Below, in pieces: positions 45,799-54,860 of a stretch of 64,000 bases of DNA. The notes beneath the pieces were generated by a model. It ran no database searches. It had not been told where the DNA came from and was given only the letters and a program-made list of their open reading frames with translations. Origin of the DNA: Streptomyces sp. NBC_01591. Its GTDB lineage: Bacteria; Actinomycetota; Actinomycetes; Streptomycetales; Streptomycetaceae. Position numbers and translations under genes: made by a program. The DNA lies in contig NZ_CP109327.1 of NCBI RefSeq assembly GCF_035918155.1, forward strand, positions 8,494,001 through 8,558,000, in the 5' to 3' direction. Position 1 is the stretch's first letter, and each line of letters opens with the position of its first letter.

Positions 45799-46950
45799 AT
45801 GAACCCTTCTGACATCACTGCCGGCTTTTCGCCTGCCCAGCTGCTGGCGCCCTTCGCCCCGGCCGCGCACACCCCGGCCGGACTGGTCGGTGACACCCCG
45901 GTGCTGTGGGTCGGTGAACCGTTCACCGACCCGGGCCGGGGGTTCTGGGCCAAGCTGGAAGGCCACAATCCGGGCGGGATCAAGGACCGGACCGCGCTGT
46001 ACATGGTGGCCCGCGCCCGCGAACGCGGCGAGCTGCTGCCCGGCGCACGGATCATCGAGTCGACCTCCGGCACGCTGGGGCTGGGCCTGGCACTGGCCGG
46101 GGTGACGTCCGGGCATCCGGTGGCGGTGGTCACCGACCCCGGCATGGAGCCTCTGATGCGGGGCCTGCTGACCGCCTACGGCGCCGAGCTGCACCTGGTG
46201 AGCGAGCCGCACCCGGTCGGGGGCTGGCAGCAGGCCCGCCGGGAGAAAGTCGACGAGCTGCTGATCGCCTGTCCGGATGCATGGTGCCCGGATCAGTACC
46301 ACAATCCCGACAACGTGGCCGCCTACGCGCCCCTCGCCCACGAGCTGGTCGCCCAGCTCGGCCGGATCGACACGCTCGTGGTGAGCGTAGGCACCGGCGG
46401 GCACTCGGCCGGAATCGGCCGCATCCTGCGCGGCTTCTTCCCCGCCCTGCGGATCGTGGGGGTGGACACCTGCGGCTCCACGATCTTCGGGCAGCCCGCC
46501 GCACCCCGCCTGATGCGGGGACTGGGCTCCAGCATCTACCCGCGCAATGTCGACTACACCCTGTTCGACGAAGTGCACTGGGTCGCCGCCGCGGAGGCGG
46601 TCCGCTCCGCCCGCGCCCTCGCGAAAGCCCAGTACGCGACCGGCGGGTGGAGCGTAGGCGCGGTCGCGCTGGTCGCCCGCCACCTGGCCGCCACCTCCCC
46701 GGCGGAGAGCAGGATCGCCGCAGTCTTCCCCGACGGACCGCAGCGCTACATCGGCACGGTCTTCGACGACGACTGGTGCCGCGCCCACCGGCTGCTCGGC
46801 CAGGAAACGGCCGACGCGCCCGACGAGCTCACGCATCCGGGCGAGCGGGTCGTCGAACGATGGAGCCGCTGCACGACGGTCCTCGATCCCCTCGCCGGCG
46901 CCGGCCTGGAGGTCGCGGGTGGGCGCGGGCCAGTGGGGGTGGCCCGGTGA
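45799..46950 (+). CDS. PLP-dependent cysteine-synthase-family enzyme
   Basis: 383 residues from ATG 45799 (GGGAG ten bases upstream). The PLP lysine is in [20 protein letters not shown] (Lys near residue 65), the substrate loop is [16 protein letters not shown] (about 93-108), and the phosphate-binding glycines are in [17 protein letters not shown] (about 192-208). It is a fold-type II beta-replacement enzyme, longer than housekeeping CysK and with changed loops, closer to SbnA-type or secondary enzymes; the product amino acid is unknown. It is coupled to the MFS gene (GTGA overlap), suggesting that the product is exported. Confidence 0.88.
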   Translation: MNPSDITAGFSPAQLLAPFAPAAHTPAGLVGDTPVLWVGEPFTDPGRGFWAKLEGHNPGGIKDRTALYMVARARERGELLPGARIIESTSGTLGLGLALAGVTSGHPVAVVTDPGMEPLMRGLLTAYGAELHLVSEPHPVGGWQQARREKVDELLIACPDAWCPDQYHNPDNVAAYAPLAHELVAQLGRIDTLVVSVGTGGHSAGIGRILRGFFPALRIVGVDTCGSTIFGQPAAPRLMRGLGSSIYPRNVDYTLFDEVHWVAAAEAVRSARALAKAQYATGGWSVGAVALVARHLAATSPAESRIAAVFPDGPQRYIGTVFDDDWCRAHRLLGQETADAPDELTHPGERVVERWSRCTTVLDPLAGAGLEVAGGRGPVGVAR

Positions 46951-48221
46951 AGACGCTGCTGGCCACGACACGCAGCTTCCCCCCAGCGGTGCGACTGCTG
47001 ATGGTGAACCAGTTCGCCATCAACCTAGCCTTCTACATGCTCATGCCCTACCTTGCCGCCCACCTGGCTGGTGAGCTGGGGCTCGCGGCCTGGGCGGTCG
47101 GCCTCGTGCTGGGAGTGCGGAACTTCTCCCAGCAGGGCATGTTCCTCATCGGCGGCACCATCGCCGACCGCTTCGGCTACAAGACTCCGATCATGGCCGG
47201 CTGTCTGCTGCGCACCGGCGGGTTCGCCCTGCTCGGGTGGGTCGACAACCTGCCCGCCCTCATCGCCGCCTCGGCGGCCACCGGCTTCGCCGGCGCCCTG
47301 TTCAACCCGGCCGTACGCGCCTTCCTGGCCGCCGAGGCCGGCGAGCGGCGGTTGGACGCCTTCGCCGCGTTCAACGTCTACTACCAGGCCGGGATGTTGC
47401 TCGGCCCGCTGGTCGGCCTAGCCCTGCTGGCCGCCGACTTCCGCCTGGTGTGCACCGTCGCGGCCGCCGTCTTCGCCGCCCTCACCGTGCTCCAGGCCCG
47501 GGCCCTGCCCGCCCGCCGCGCCCCGGCCGCCAAGGGCAGCGAAGGCGGGGGCGGGGTGCTGGCGCAGTGGCGGCATGTGGTGGCCAACCGGCCGTTCCTG
47601 CTGTTCTCGCTCGCGATGATCGGCTCCTACGTGTTGACCTTCCAGGTCTACCTGGCCCTGCCGATGGCCGCCGACACCGTTCTGGGAGCCGACGGCACGA
47701 AGGCCACGAGCGGGCTGTTCGTGCTGTCGGCCGCGGTCGCGGTGGTAGGGCAGCTGAAGCTGACCGGCTGGGCGAAGAAGAGGTGGAGCCGCGAGCAGGC
47801 GATGGTGCGCGGGCTGGCCGCCATCGGCCTGTCCTTCGCTCCCCTCACCCTCGGCCCTGCCGGTACAGGGGTATGGCAGACCGGCCTTCAGCTGACGGCC
47901 CTTGCCGCGGCGGTGGTCCTGCTGGCTGCGGGCAGTGCGGTGGTCTACCCCTTGGAGATGGATACCGTCGTCGCCCTGGCCGGCAACCGGCTGGTGGCCA
48001 CCCACTACGGCTTCTACAGCACCGTCTCCGGCCTGGGGGTCACGCTGGGGAACCTGGCCACCGGGGCCCTGTGGGACTTCGCCTCCGTCCACGACGCTCA
48101 GTGGTTGACATGGGCAGCCCTGACGGCGACCGGGCTCGGCTGCGCAGGTGCGGTGTACGCGCTCGCCCGCACCGGGCGGATCAGCTCCGCACCTCCTGTC
48201 TCGGCACCAGTGCCCGCATAG
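46947..48221 (+). CDS. MFS transporter coupled to the PLP enzyme
   Basis: 424 residues from GTG 46947, which overlaps the PLP-enzyme stop (GTGA). About 12 hydrophobic helices are seen, with the MFS A-motif-like [20 protein letters not shown] (about residues 70-89) after helix 2 and [16 protein letters not shown] before helix 5. Its MDR-type layout is like drug and siderophore-precursor exporters. Tight coupling argues that it exports (or imports the substrate of) the amino-acid-type product of the neighbouring enzyme. Confidence 0.9.
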   Translation: MKTLLATTRSFPPAVRLLMVNQFAINLAFYMLMPYLAAHLAGELGLAAWAVGLVLGVRNFSQQGMFLIGGTIADRFGYKTPIMAGCLLRTGGFALLGWVDNLPALIAASAATGFAGALFNPAVRAFLAAEAGERRLDAFAAFNVYYQAGMLLGPLVGLALLAADFRLVCTVAAAVFAALTVLQARALPARRAPAAKGSEGGGGVLAQWRHVVANRPFLLFSLAMIGSYVLTFQVYLALPMAADTVLGADGTKATSGLFVLSAAVAVVGQLKLTGWAKKRWSREQAMVRGLAAIGLSFAPLTLGPAGTGVWQTGLQLTALAAAVVLLAAGSAVVYPLEMDTVVALAGNRLVATHYGFYSTVSGLGVTLGNLATGALWDFASVHDAQWLTWAALTATGLGCAGAVYALARTGRISSAPPVSAPVPA

Positions 48222-48580
48222 GGAGGAGGCCGAGGGTGCACCTGCCCGCCCGGGGCTGGCGCCGTCCCGCAGGGCCGAGGAATCGGCAGAGGAACGCTCC
48301 GCCGGAATGAGCGGTGGAGAGGAGCCCCGGTCCGCGGGAATCTGACCAGGGCTCCGGCATGTGTGCCGTCGGTGGCGGCACGGACCCCGAACCGTCGTCT
48401 GGACGTTGGTACGTCGGACGGGCTTCTCGACCGCAGCCAACAGAGCAGCGGCGATGCTCACCATTATCCTCGCCTCGTCCGGGGCTGTACGTGACCACCG
48501 ATGCAGACGTGACACCCTCCTTCTGGGTTCTGTATCGCGCTACGCGAGTGCAGCACGCAGGAAGCGGCACCGCAGACCTA
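48222..48580. other. Gene-free stretch
   Basis: No gene is supported on either strand. It carries the 3' flank of the MFS gene and whatever promoter served the BlaI-like remnant that follows. Confidence 0.4.
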
Positions 48581-48589
48581 TGATTTGGT

Positions 48590-48960
48590 CTCGGTGCGCG
48601 AGCACGAAAGAGGGGCGGGGAACGCGACGGCTCGGGGAGCTTGAAGCCGAAATCATGGACTGCCTGTGGAAGTGGGACAGGCCGGCGACAGTCCGTGAGG
48701 TTGTCGACGCCATCAGCCTCCGTCGTCCGGCTGCCTATACGACCGTGATGACGGTGGCCACGATCCTCTTCATGCCCTTGGCTCGGCATATGCGAGAGCA
48801 GATTCCACTACTGCTCGAAATGGCCGCTGACGACCACGCGCTGCGCCACTGCTCACGCCACACGCTGGCTGCCGCCATGTTCACCATGGCGTCGAGCGAA
48901 GCACTGCAGGGGGCTCTGGCCGCAGGGGGGTGCCCCTATCTGTTTCGTCAACCCTGTCAG
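48590..48960 (+). pseudogene. BlaI repressor start fused to M56 peptidase remnant
   Basis: The first part, RRLGELEAEIMDCLWKWDRP then ATVREVVDAISLRRPAAYTT VMTVA (in two parts), is the winged-helix start of BlaI/MecI/CopY repressors. Immediately after MTVA the frame continues in LARHMREQIPLLLEMAADDH and ALRHCSRHTLAAAMFTMASS, which is the region after the active site of M56 (BlaR1/MecR1-like) peptidases. A deletion has fused the two usually adjacent genes. The repressor's C-terminal dimer domain and the peptidase HExxH are both lost. Confidence 0.65.
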
Positions 48961-48991
48961 GGTCGGTTCGTGGGAGTTGGTGCTGGTTTTT

Positions 48992-49020
48992 GGGAACGTC
49001 CCGCGAAGCGGGACGTTCCC
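48992..49020. terminator. Perfect 13-bp hairpin downstream of IS110 transposase
   Basis: GGGAACGTCCCGC and GCGGGACGTTCCC are exact reverse complements around a GAA loop. It lies about 100 bases beyond the stop of the minus-strand IS110 transposase, and after the plus-strand BlaI/M56 remnant. It may be a terminator or part of the IS end. Confidence 0.5.
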
Positions 49021-49122
49021 GGCGGATCGGGTGCCTGATGGGCAGCCCGGTGGCCGGCACGGCGGGGGTGGCCGTGCCGGTGCGCGCGTGATGGGGTCAG
49101 GAAGGGAGGGGCGGTGGTGCTG

Positions 49123-50358
49123 TCAGGCCGCGAGGCCGATGTCGCCGGGGGTTCGTGGTTCGTAGAGGGCCCCGGTGCGGATCATTGCGTGGATGACGTT
49201 CACACGTTGGCGGGCCAGGCGGAGGATCGCTTGGGTGTGGGTCTTGCCGCGTGCGCGTTGACGGTCGTAGTAGGTGCGGGAGGAGCGGTCGGATTTGCAG
49301 CCGATCGCGGCGAACGCGGCCTGGAAGAGGGCGCGTTTGAGGAGTCGGTTGCCGCGGTGGGGTGCGTGCTCGCCACGGATGGAGGTGCCCGAGGACTTGG
49401 TGGCGGGGGCGAGTCCGGCGTAGGAGGCGAGGTGTCCTGCGGTGGGGAAGGTGGTGCCGTCGCCGATGGCGACGATCACGGCGGCGGTGGTCCTGACGCC
49501 CATGCCGGGCATGGAGGTCAGGAGGTGGAAAAGAGGGAGGGCCTCCAGCAGGGCGGCGATCTCCTGCTCGGCCTGGCGGCGCTGGGTGTGGGCGGCGGCG
49601 AGCTGGGCGGCAAGTCCGGGCACGATCAGCGCGCTGGCCTCGGTGCCGGGCACGATGACGGTCTGCTCGGCAAGCGCGTCGAAGATCTCCGCGGTGAGGT
49701 GGTGGGCCTTGCGCGAGCCGTGCGCCTTGAGCAGGGCCTCGCAGCGGGCGTGGCCCAGTTTCTTCAGCCTGGCCGGGGAGCCGTGCCGTTCAAGGAGGGC
49801 CAGGATGTAGGGGTAGCCCAGCCGGGGGCCGACCACCCGCTCCAGGGTGGGATGGATCTGGGAGAGCAGGCCGCGCAGCCGGTTGGAGGTGCGGTTGACC
49901 TCGCCGGCCAGGTCGTTGTCGTAGCCGGTGAGCATGGTCAGCTCGGCCAGCTTCTCGTCGTCGCGGTCCACCGCGCGCAGGGTGTGCGGCATGGTCCGGG
50001 CGGTGTCGGCGATGACGAAGGCGTCGCGGGCGTCGGTCTTGGCTTCGCCCGGGTAGAGGTCGGCGGCCCGGCGCATCGAGAGTCCCGGCAGGTAAGCGAC
50101 CCGGCAGCCGGTCGCGCGGGCCACGGTCAGTGGCAGCGCGCCGATGTTGGCGACCTGGTCCACGATCACCAGGACGGTGCCGAACTTGGCCCTGAGCTTG
50201 TCGAACAACTCCCGCAGGCGGGCCTCGGTGTTGGGCAGCTTCTTGTCGTGGACGGTCTTGCCCTGCCCGGTCAGGCCGCGGGCGTGGTGGAACTCCTTGC
50301 CCAGGTCCAGGCCGAGGAACAGACCTATGCCGGAGATATCGATGACGGTGTCGGCCAT
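49123..50358 (-). CDS. IS110-family transposase
   Basis: 411 residues from ATG 50358. The N-terminal RuvC-like DEDD domain has GLFLGLDLGKEFHHA (first Asp near residue 16), VIVDQVANIGALPLTVARAT (Glu/Asp region), and EAKTDARDAFVIADTAR (about 105-121). The C-terminal Tnp domain has SMPGMGVRTTAAVIVAIGDG (about 280-299), LASYAGLAPATKSSGTSIRG with the catalytic Ser, and GNRLLKRALFQAAFAAI. All conserved parts are present, so it may be active. IS110 elements use a serine recombination step guided, in studied members, by a bridge RNA from the non-coding end. Confidence 0.93.
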   Translation of the reverse strand: MADTVIDISGIGLFLGLDLGKEFHHARGLTGQGKTVHDKKLPNTEARLRELFDKLRAKFGTVLVIVDQVANIGALPLTVARATGCRVAYLPGLSMRRAADLYPGEAKTDARDAFVIADTARTMPHTLRAVDRDDEKLAELTMLTGYDNDLAGEVNRTSNRLRGLLSQIHPTLERVVGPRLGYPYILALLERHGSPARLKKLGHARCEALLKAHGSRKAHHLTAEIFDALAEQTVIVPGTEASALIVPGLAAQLAAAHTQRRQAEQEIAALLEALPLFHLLTSMPGMGVRTTAAVIVAIGDGTTFPTAGHLASYAGLAPATKSSGTSIRGEHAPHRGNRLLKRALFQAAFAAIGCKSDRSSRTYYDRQRARGKTHTQAILRLARQRVNVIHAMIRTGALYEPRTPGDIGLAA

Positions 50359-50560
50359 GCGCGATGCCCCTCTTCGGTCGTGCCTTTCGCATCCGTCCCG
50401 GCCGTCCCTGCGGCACCACACGCCGGCAACCACGTTACGCAGACATCCCGCCCGTGAAGAGGTCCGGCGTTGCACCGGACCAGGCAGTCGTCAGGCCCCT
50501 CATCAGCGGTCAAGCGGTGCCCCGAAGCCCGGCGGCAACACCCCCCAGGTCATCGACTTC
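50359..50560 (-). ncRNA. Candidate IS110 left-end non-coding (bridge-RNA-like) region
   Basis: About 200 bases upstream of the transposase start contain no gene but hold stable hairpins on the minus strand, including GGTCCGG/CCGGACC (50481-50461, seven-base loop). In studied IS110 elements this position encodes the bridge RNA. That is family knowledge plus position: I did not identify the guide loops or the exact IS end. Confidence 0.35.
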
Positions 50561-51947
50561 GACAGGGGGCACACAGCCATACCGGACCCGGGGGCCAGGC
50601 GCCCCATTTCGGGGCCACAGAAAAGGTAACGGGGCAAACGGCGCTGATCCGCCTGAAGAGAGTCCTGGGGCCGGCTCACAGTGCGCATCCCGCGCTGCGC
50701 TGCGCCGTCGGTGCGAGCGCCGCCATGACGCCGTTTCTTCCTGTGCTGCTGGCGTGCCACGCCGGACTGGGGTAGCCCACCCGCACGCCCCGGCTGTGGC
50801 CGGGGACGCCCGCATCTCGGCCACAAGAATCCGGGTACTGAACCCTCCTCCTGACCCGAGCCGTCGATGTCCAGGATCAGCCCGGTCCCGTCGGCACGAG
50901 CCGACGCACTGAGTGTGCCCCTCTTCCCGCTCTCCGGATCGGACGGGCAGGTCTATCAAAGTGGTCGTGCCCGTTTAGGGTGAGGACGGGCGTGGTGGTG
51001 GCCGCTGACTTGCCGCAGCATCCGCTGGCGCATCCGTCGGCCGCTTGCAGGGTCTGCGGGGTGGTTGTCTTGGGGCGGGCAGGGGGAGTCGCGGGCCGAC
51101 TGGTGGTGGGGGATTCGGGTCTTGAGTCCGGCCCGGGACTATGCAGATGCGCCGAAGTGCCGCATTTGTGGCCTAAATTGAATCAATGCAGTAATCCGCC
51201 CACTACCCAGGCCGTCCGCGGACTGGGGCGGGTGGCGGTACTCGCCCTCTTCCTGGAGAAGTTCACCAAGTCCGGCGGCGTCCGGTTCCCCATCGGGCAG
51301 GCTGGCCGAACTGCCGGTTTCGGTCTCGTCCTCGACGGCGTCGGCGTCGGCGAGCGGGGCAGCACCATGGTGTCGAAAACGTGCACGACGTGAAGCCGCG
51401 ACCCGATGCCGGGCAGCACACAGGCGTGGTCGGGTCGCGAAGTCGTCCGGTCAGCGTTCCAGTCCCTTATGCCACAACGGCACCTTTCGCAGAGACCGTC
51501 AGATCGGGGGATGGTGTTGGGGCGGGCATGCTTCTGCGTGCCCGCCCCATCTGCGGTTTCCCGTCTACGTCTTCGTCGTCATTGCAGCTTCGCTGCGTTC
51601 GCGATGACCTTCTTCAGTAGGCCGGCCGTCTCGGCCGGGGGTGGTCCCGCGTTCGGAGGAGACTGCTCGGCCGATGGCGCTGTCCTGGCACTGACCGGGC
51701 AGGATCAGCCGAGGGCGCCGCCGAGTGCAGTCAGTAGTTCACGCTCACGCGATCCAGGCCCATCGACCTTCGGGGACGGTGCTCAAAGCGAAGCCTCCAG
51801 CAGGACGTCGTCGCGGAGGAACGCGCCCTCCGCGCGGCCCAGCTCGAGGAGGTGCTGGAGGGGCAGATGGAGGTCACCCGCATCAGCCGAGGGTCCGCCA
51901 GCTGCTGATGCTGACTCACCTGATCACGCGGCTCCACCCGATCAGAG
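50561..51947. other. Gene-poor stretch with scraps
   Basis: No intact gene is supported. Possible scraps are a plus-strand reading near 51200-51390 (VAVLALFLEKFTKSGGVRFP and FGLVLDGVGVGERGSTMV) and a helical one at about 51780-51909 (SLQQDVVAEERALRAAQLEE, ending RISRGSASC before TGA). A 9-bp stem with a 23-base loop (GCGACCCGA / TCGGGTCGC, 51398-51438) follows the first and may be its terminator. Families unknown. Confidence 0.35.
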
Positions 51948-51963
51948 TTCAGGATTTCCTGAA
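51948..51963. promoter_or_regulatory. Palindromic operator before ArsR-CDF operon
   Basis: TTCAGGATTTCCTGAA is a perfect 7+7 palindrome with two central bases, ending 14 bases before the TATTGT -10 box (51978-51983), which is six bases before GTG 51990. A related half (TCCAGGATTC) follows. The position fits an autoregulatory ArsR operator covering the promoter. Confidence 0.6.
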
Positions 51964-51989
51964 TCCAGGATTCTCTGTATTGTCGAAGG

Positions 51990-52325
51990 GTGCTGACCAT
52001 CGCCCCGGAAGTCGAAGTGCTTGCGCGTTTCGGCCGTGCTCTTGCTGACCCCATCCGCTGCCAGCTGTTGCTGGCCCTGCGGGATGCCCCCGCCTATCCG
52101 TCCGACCTCGCCGACAAGATCGGGGTCTCGCGGACCCGGCTGTCGAACCACTTGGCCTGTCTGCGTGACTGCGGTCTCGTCGTCACGGTCCCCGACGGCC
52201 GCCGCACCCGATACGAGCTCGCCGACCCCCGCCTCGGGCACGCGCTGGACGACCTCCGCACCGCGGTCGTTGCCGTCGAGACGGACAAGACCTGCGTCGA
52301 CGCCGAGACGAAGGGCTGCTGCTGA
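51990..52325 (+). CDS. ArsR/SmtB-family metal sensor (CmtR-like)
   Basis: 111 residues from GTG 51990. The winged helix is LARFGRALADPIRCQLLLAL, then LADKIGVSRTRLSNHLACLR and DCGLVVTVPDGRRTRYELAD (about residues 11-75). Cys residues are available in the alpha4 region (LACLRDC) and in a C-terminal CVDAETKGCC tail; this pattern is like CmtR, which senses Cd/Pb through alpha4 Cys and a C-terminal Cys. It is followed, with a one-base overlap, by a cation exporter, so metal-released repression of its own operon is likely. Confidence 0.88.
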   Translation: MLTIAPEVEVLARFGRALADPIRCQLLLALRDAPAYPSDLADKIGVSRTRLSNHLACLRDCGLVVTVPDGRRTRYELADPRLGHALDDLRTAVVAVETDKTCVDAETKGCC

Positions 52326-53035
52326 TGACCGCGATATCCCTCGGCCCGTCCCCGGCCCGCCGCGACGCGCTGACCAAGCGAATACGGCTGCTGGTCGCCG
52401 CGACGATCACCTACAACGTGATCGAGGCGATCGTCGCGATCACCGCCGGCACCCTCGCCTCCTCCACCGCGCTGATCGGCTTCGGCCTCGACTCCGTCAT
52501 CGAGGTCTCCTCCGCCGCCGCGGTCGCCTGGCAGTTCTCCGCGACCGACCACGCCGTCCGCGAAGCCCGCGAGAAGCGCACCCTGCGGATCATCGCCGTC
52601 TCGTTCTTCGCGCTCGCCGCCTACGTCACCGTCGACGCCCTCCAGGCCCTGACGGGCACCGGCGAAGCCGAGCACTCCACCCCGGGCATCGTCATCGCCG
52701 CCCTCTCGCTGGCGATCATGCCGTTCCTGTCCGCCGCCCAACGCAAGACCGGACGCGAACTCGGCTCCGCGACCGCCGTCGCCGACTCCAAGCAGACCCT
52801 GCTCTGCACCTACCTCTCCGCCGTCCTCCTGGTCGGCCTCGTCGCCAACAGCCTCTTCGGCTGGTCCTGGGCCGACCCGATCGCCGCCCTCGTCATCGCC
52901 GCCGTCGCCATCAAGGAAAGCCGCGAAGCCTGGCGCGGAGACGCCTGCTGCAGCCCCATCCCCACCACAAGCCCGATGACTGCGGCCGAGACCGACACCC
53001 GCGGCTGCAAGCCCGGCTGCACCCGCTGCAACTGA
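52325..53035 (+). CDS. Cation diffusion facilitator-type metal exporter
   Basis: 236 residues from ATG 52325, whose A is the last base of the ArsR stop (TGATG). The membrane helices carry the family metal-site pattern: VIEAIVAITAGTLASSTALI, GFGLDSVIEVSSAAAVAW (HxxxD-like position here as GLDSVIE), and VADSKQTLLCTYLSAVLLVG with WADPIAALVIAAVAIKESRE. The C-terminus is Cys-rich (GDACCSPIPTT, RGCKPGCTRCN), suited to soft metals. It exports divalent metal ions from the cytoplasm. Confidence 0.9.
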   Translation: MTAISLGPSPARRDALTKRIRLLVAATITYNVIEAIVAITAGTLASSTALIGFGLDSVIEVSSAAAVAWQFSATDHAVREAREKRTLRIIAVSFFALAAYVTVDALQALTGTGEAEHSTPGIVIAALSLAIMPFLSAAQRKTGRELGSATAVADSKQTLLCTYLSAVLLVGLVANSLFGWSWADPIAALVIAAVAIKESREAWRGDACCSPIPTTSPMTAAETDTRGCKPGCTRCN

Positions 53036-53054
53036 CCGACTCTGGGAGACTCCG

Positions 53055-53399
53055 ATGCCCCGCACCATGCCCGCCGACGTCCGCACCGCCTGCACCGCGG
53101 AAATGACGGCCGCCCGCACCGCTGCGGACCCAGCCGACCGCTGGCGTCACCTGGAGCGGGCCCACATCCTGTCCCAGCCCTGGCCCTGGCCCCACACCCG
53201 CAACCACATCGCCATGCTCGGCCTCGCCCTGCGACAGCGCGACCGGCGCGAAGCCCTCGGCCAGGTCATCCGAATCATCGTTGCTGCCCCCGGATCAGCC
53301 CTCGGCCGCTACCCCGAAGGCAACACCGGCAGAGCCGACGTCCCCCTCACCAAGCCCATGCCACTGCCCGACGACCTCGCCGCCATCCTCAGCACCTGA
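53055..53399 (+). CDS. DUF3703 family protein
   Basis: 114 residues from ATG 53055 (GGGAGACTCC upstream). The conserved family core is ADRWRHLERAHILSQPWPWP HTRNHIAMLGLAL (in two parts), with RIIVAAPGSALGRYPEGNTG RADV near the end. DUF3703 proteins commonly sit beside metal exporters and ArsR sensors; their role is unknown. It follows the CDF gene by 20 bases on the same strand, so it belongs to this operon. The HxxxxH residues could bind metal; that is inference. Confidence 0.85.
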   Translation: MPRTMPADVRTACTAEMTAARTAADPADRWRHLERAHILSQPWPWPHTRNHIAMLGLALRQRDRREALGQVIRIIVAAPGSALGRYPEGNTGRADVPLTKPMPLPDDLAAILST

Positions 53400-53900
53400 C
53401 CAGAACCGAAGCGATCAACGGTCAACGCCAAACCCCGTCCACAACCTTGCCGCGCACCGGGCCGCCTGGAGCCCCGCTGGCGGAGCAGGACCGGCCGGAC
53501 GGGGCGAGCAGATCGCGGTAACTGTCACGAACCGGAACGTGGCGCCGCGCGTGACCGGCCAAGGCCACCTGGCAATCGGTCGAGATCACATGTCAGAGGA
53601 CACACCAACTGTGACTACTGCACTGTCACGCGCCCCTTCCACGGGTGCAACGTCGCCCGGCCCGGCTCCCGGACCGCGGGCCGGGGCGTGAAGCCGCCCG
53701 CCTTCCCCGTCACGACGGTCGACGGTCTCGCTCTGCCGGAGGCGTCACCGTGAGCTGCCTGTGGTTCCCACGGGTGGGTGATCATCTTCGCTCTAACGGG
53801 GGCTGTCTGGAGATATCCACTACCGGCGACCGGCAGCGGAATCGCAGGATCAGTGGGCACCAACTGCTGGTCTCGTGGCGGTGCTTCGGTACCCCTTGAA
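53400..53900. other. Gene-free stretch before the lectin gene
   Basis: Readings on both strands are low in protein-like content. It carries the 3' end of the metal operon and the upstream region of the secreted lectin gene; no clear promoter could be assigned. Confidence 0.4.
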
Positions 53901-53917
53901 CGATTGGGATTCTGCTC

Positions 53918-54439
53918 ATGGCTTCGCTCCTTTCTCCTCGCTGTCTTGGTTCCCTCACTGGCGCGGCGCTCATGCTCGCCCTCGGCGCGGGGGTGCCGTC
54001 CTCCGTGGCGGCTCCTGCATCCCGGGCTGCCCATGAGGTGTGCCTGGACGTCGGCAATACCCGCAACAACGGTGATCAGGTACGCCTCTGGAAGTGCGCC
54101 AACCACAAAAACCAGCGGTTCGTGATCACCAATGGACAGATCAAGGTCGAAGACACGATCGGCGACGCCAAGGAGATGTGCCTGGACGCCGGCAACACCC
54201 GCAACAACGGCGACCGCGTACGCATCTGGCAGTGCGTCAACCACACCAACCAGAAGTGGATCGTCCGCAACGCGCAGATCGTGCTCGCCGACACGGTGGG
54301 CAAGCGCCAGGAGATGTGCCTGGACGCCGGTAACACCCGCAACAACGGTGACCGTGTCCGCATCTGGCAGTGCGTCGACCACACCAACCAGAAGTGGGTC
54401 ATCCAGCAGGGCTACATCAAGGTCGCAGACACGATCTGA
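53918..54439 (+). CDS. Secreted ricin-type beta-trefoil lectin, three near-identical repeats
   Basis: 173 residues. A signal peptide (LGSLTGAALMLALGAGVPSS then VAAPA, about residues 10-34) is followed by three repeats of about 44-46 residues. Each reads CLD(V/A)GNTRNNGD(Q/R)VR(L/I)W(K/Q)C(A/V)(N/D)H(K/T)NQ, then (K/R)(W/F), and ends IxVxDT(I/V). CLDxGNTxNG and NQxW are the ricin B motifs, and three repeats make one complete beta-trefoil with two Cys per repeat. No catalytic domain is attached. It probably binds polysaccharide outside the cell. Confidence 0.82.
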   Translation: MASLLSPRCLGSLTGAALMLALGAGVPSSVAAPASRAAHEVCLDVGNTRNNGDQVRLWKCANHKNQRFVITNGQIKVEDTIGDAKEMCLDAGNTRNNGDRVRIWQCVNHTNQKWIVRNAQIVLADTVGKRQEMCLDAGNTRNNGDRVRIWQCVDHTNQKWVIQQGYIKVADTI

Positions 54440-54489
54440 TCGGATCCTCAGCCGCCTCGGCCCTGGCCTCCCTTCCCAGGGCCGAGGCC

Positions 54490-54790
54490 CGGTGGGCGGT
54501 CCGGCCTTCTCCGCCTTCAGTAGCCGGGCGTTCTCCGCCGGCAACCGGGCCGGTTCCTCAGCCGGACTCCCGCCGACCTCGCGGTGCTCGGGCAGTGCCT
54601 GCGGCTCGTTTTCCTTGCGGACCCACGTCCGCAGCGACTCGGCGGTGATGCCGAGGTCCGCCGCCACCGCCGCGTATGTGCGCTTGCCGCCCGCGGCGCG
54701 GTAGAGCGCGGCCGCGTCCTTCCTGAACTCCTCCGGATACGGAGACTTGCGTCCCGCCTGGACATCTTTCCCTGGACCATCAAGATTCAT
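54490..54790 (-). pseudogene. IS3-type orfA, truncated (minus copy)
   Basis: From ATG 54790 the minus strand reads [60 protein letters not shown], with a helix-turn-helix, then ENARLLKAEK; it stops matching near 54490. This is the DNA-binding orfA half of an IS3-group transposase. orfB with the DDE core is absent. It faces a second orfA copy head-to-head (54861). Confidence 0.7.
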
Positions 54791-54796
54791 TGTCAG

Positions 54797-54852
54797 GGTG
54801 TCCACTCCAAAGGATCAGCCTCAGGCTGAGGCGACCCCTGCGGTGTGGACAC
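54797..54852. repeat. Head-to-head IS3 ends
   Basis: GTGTCCAC (minus-side copy) and GTGGACAC (plus-side copy) are inverted terminal-type sequences, each followed inwards by an orfA start; about 40 bases lie between them, including a CAGCCTCAGGCTGAGG near-palindrome. Two IS3 elements appear to have met end to end in opposite orientation. Confidence 0.55.
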
Positions 54853-54860
54853 TCTGAGCA

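Noticed and set aside
54040..54430. Direct DNA repeats as a regulatory or CRISPR array
   Set aside because: The repeats are about 135 bases long, stay in frame and encode ricin-type modules with Cys and QxW positions.
53615..54805. A 396-codon minus-strand frame starting as an IS3 orfA
   Set aside because: Only the first 100 or so residues are orfA; the rest is antisense to the secreted lectin repeats, so no fusion protein is claimed.
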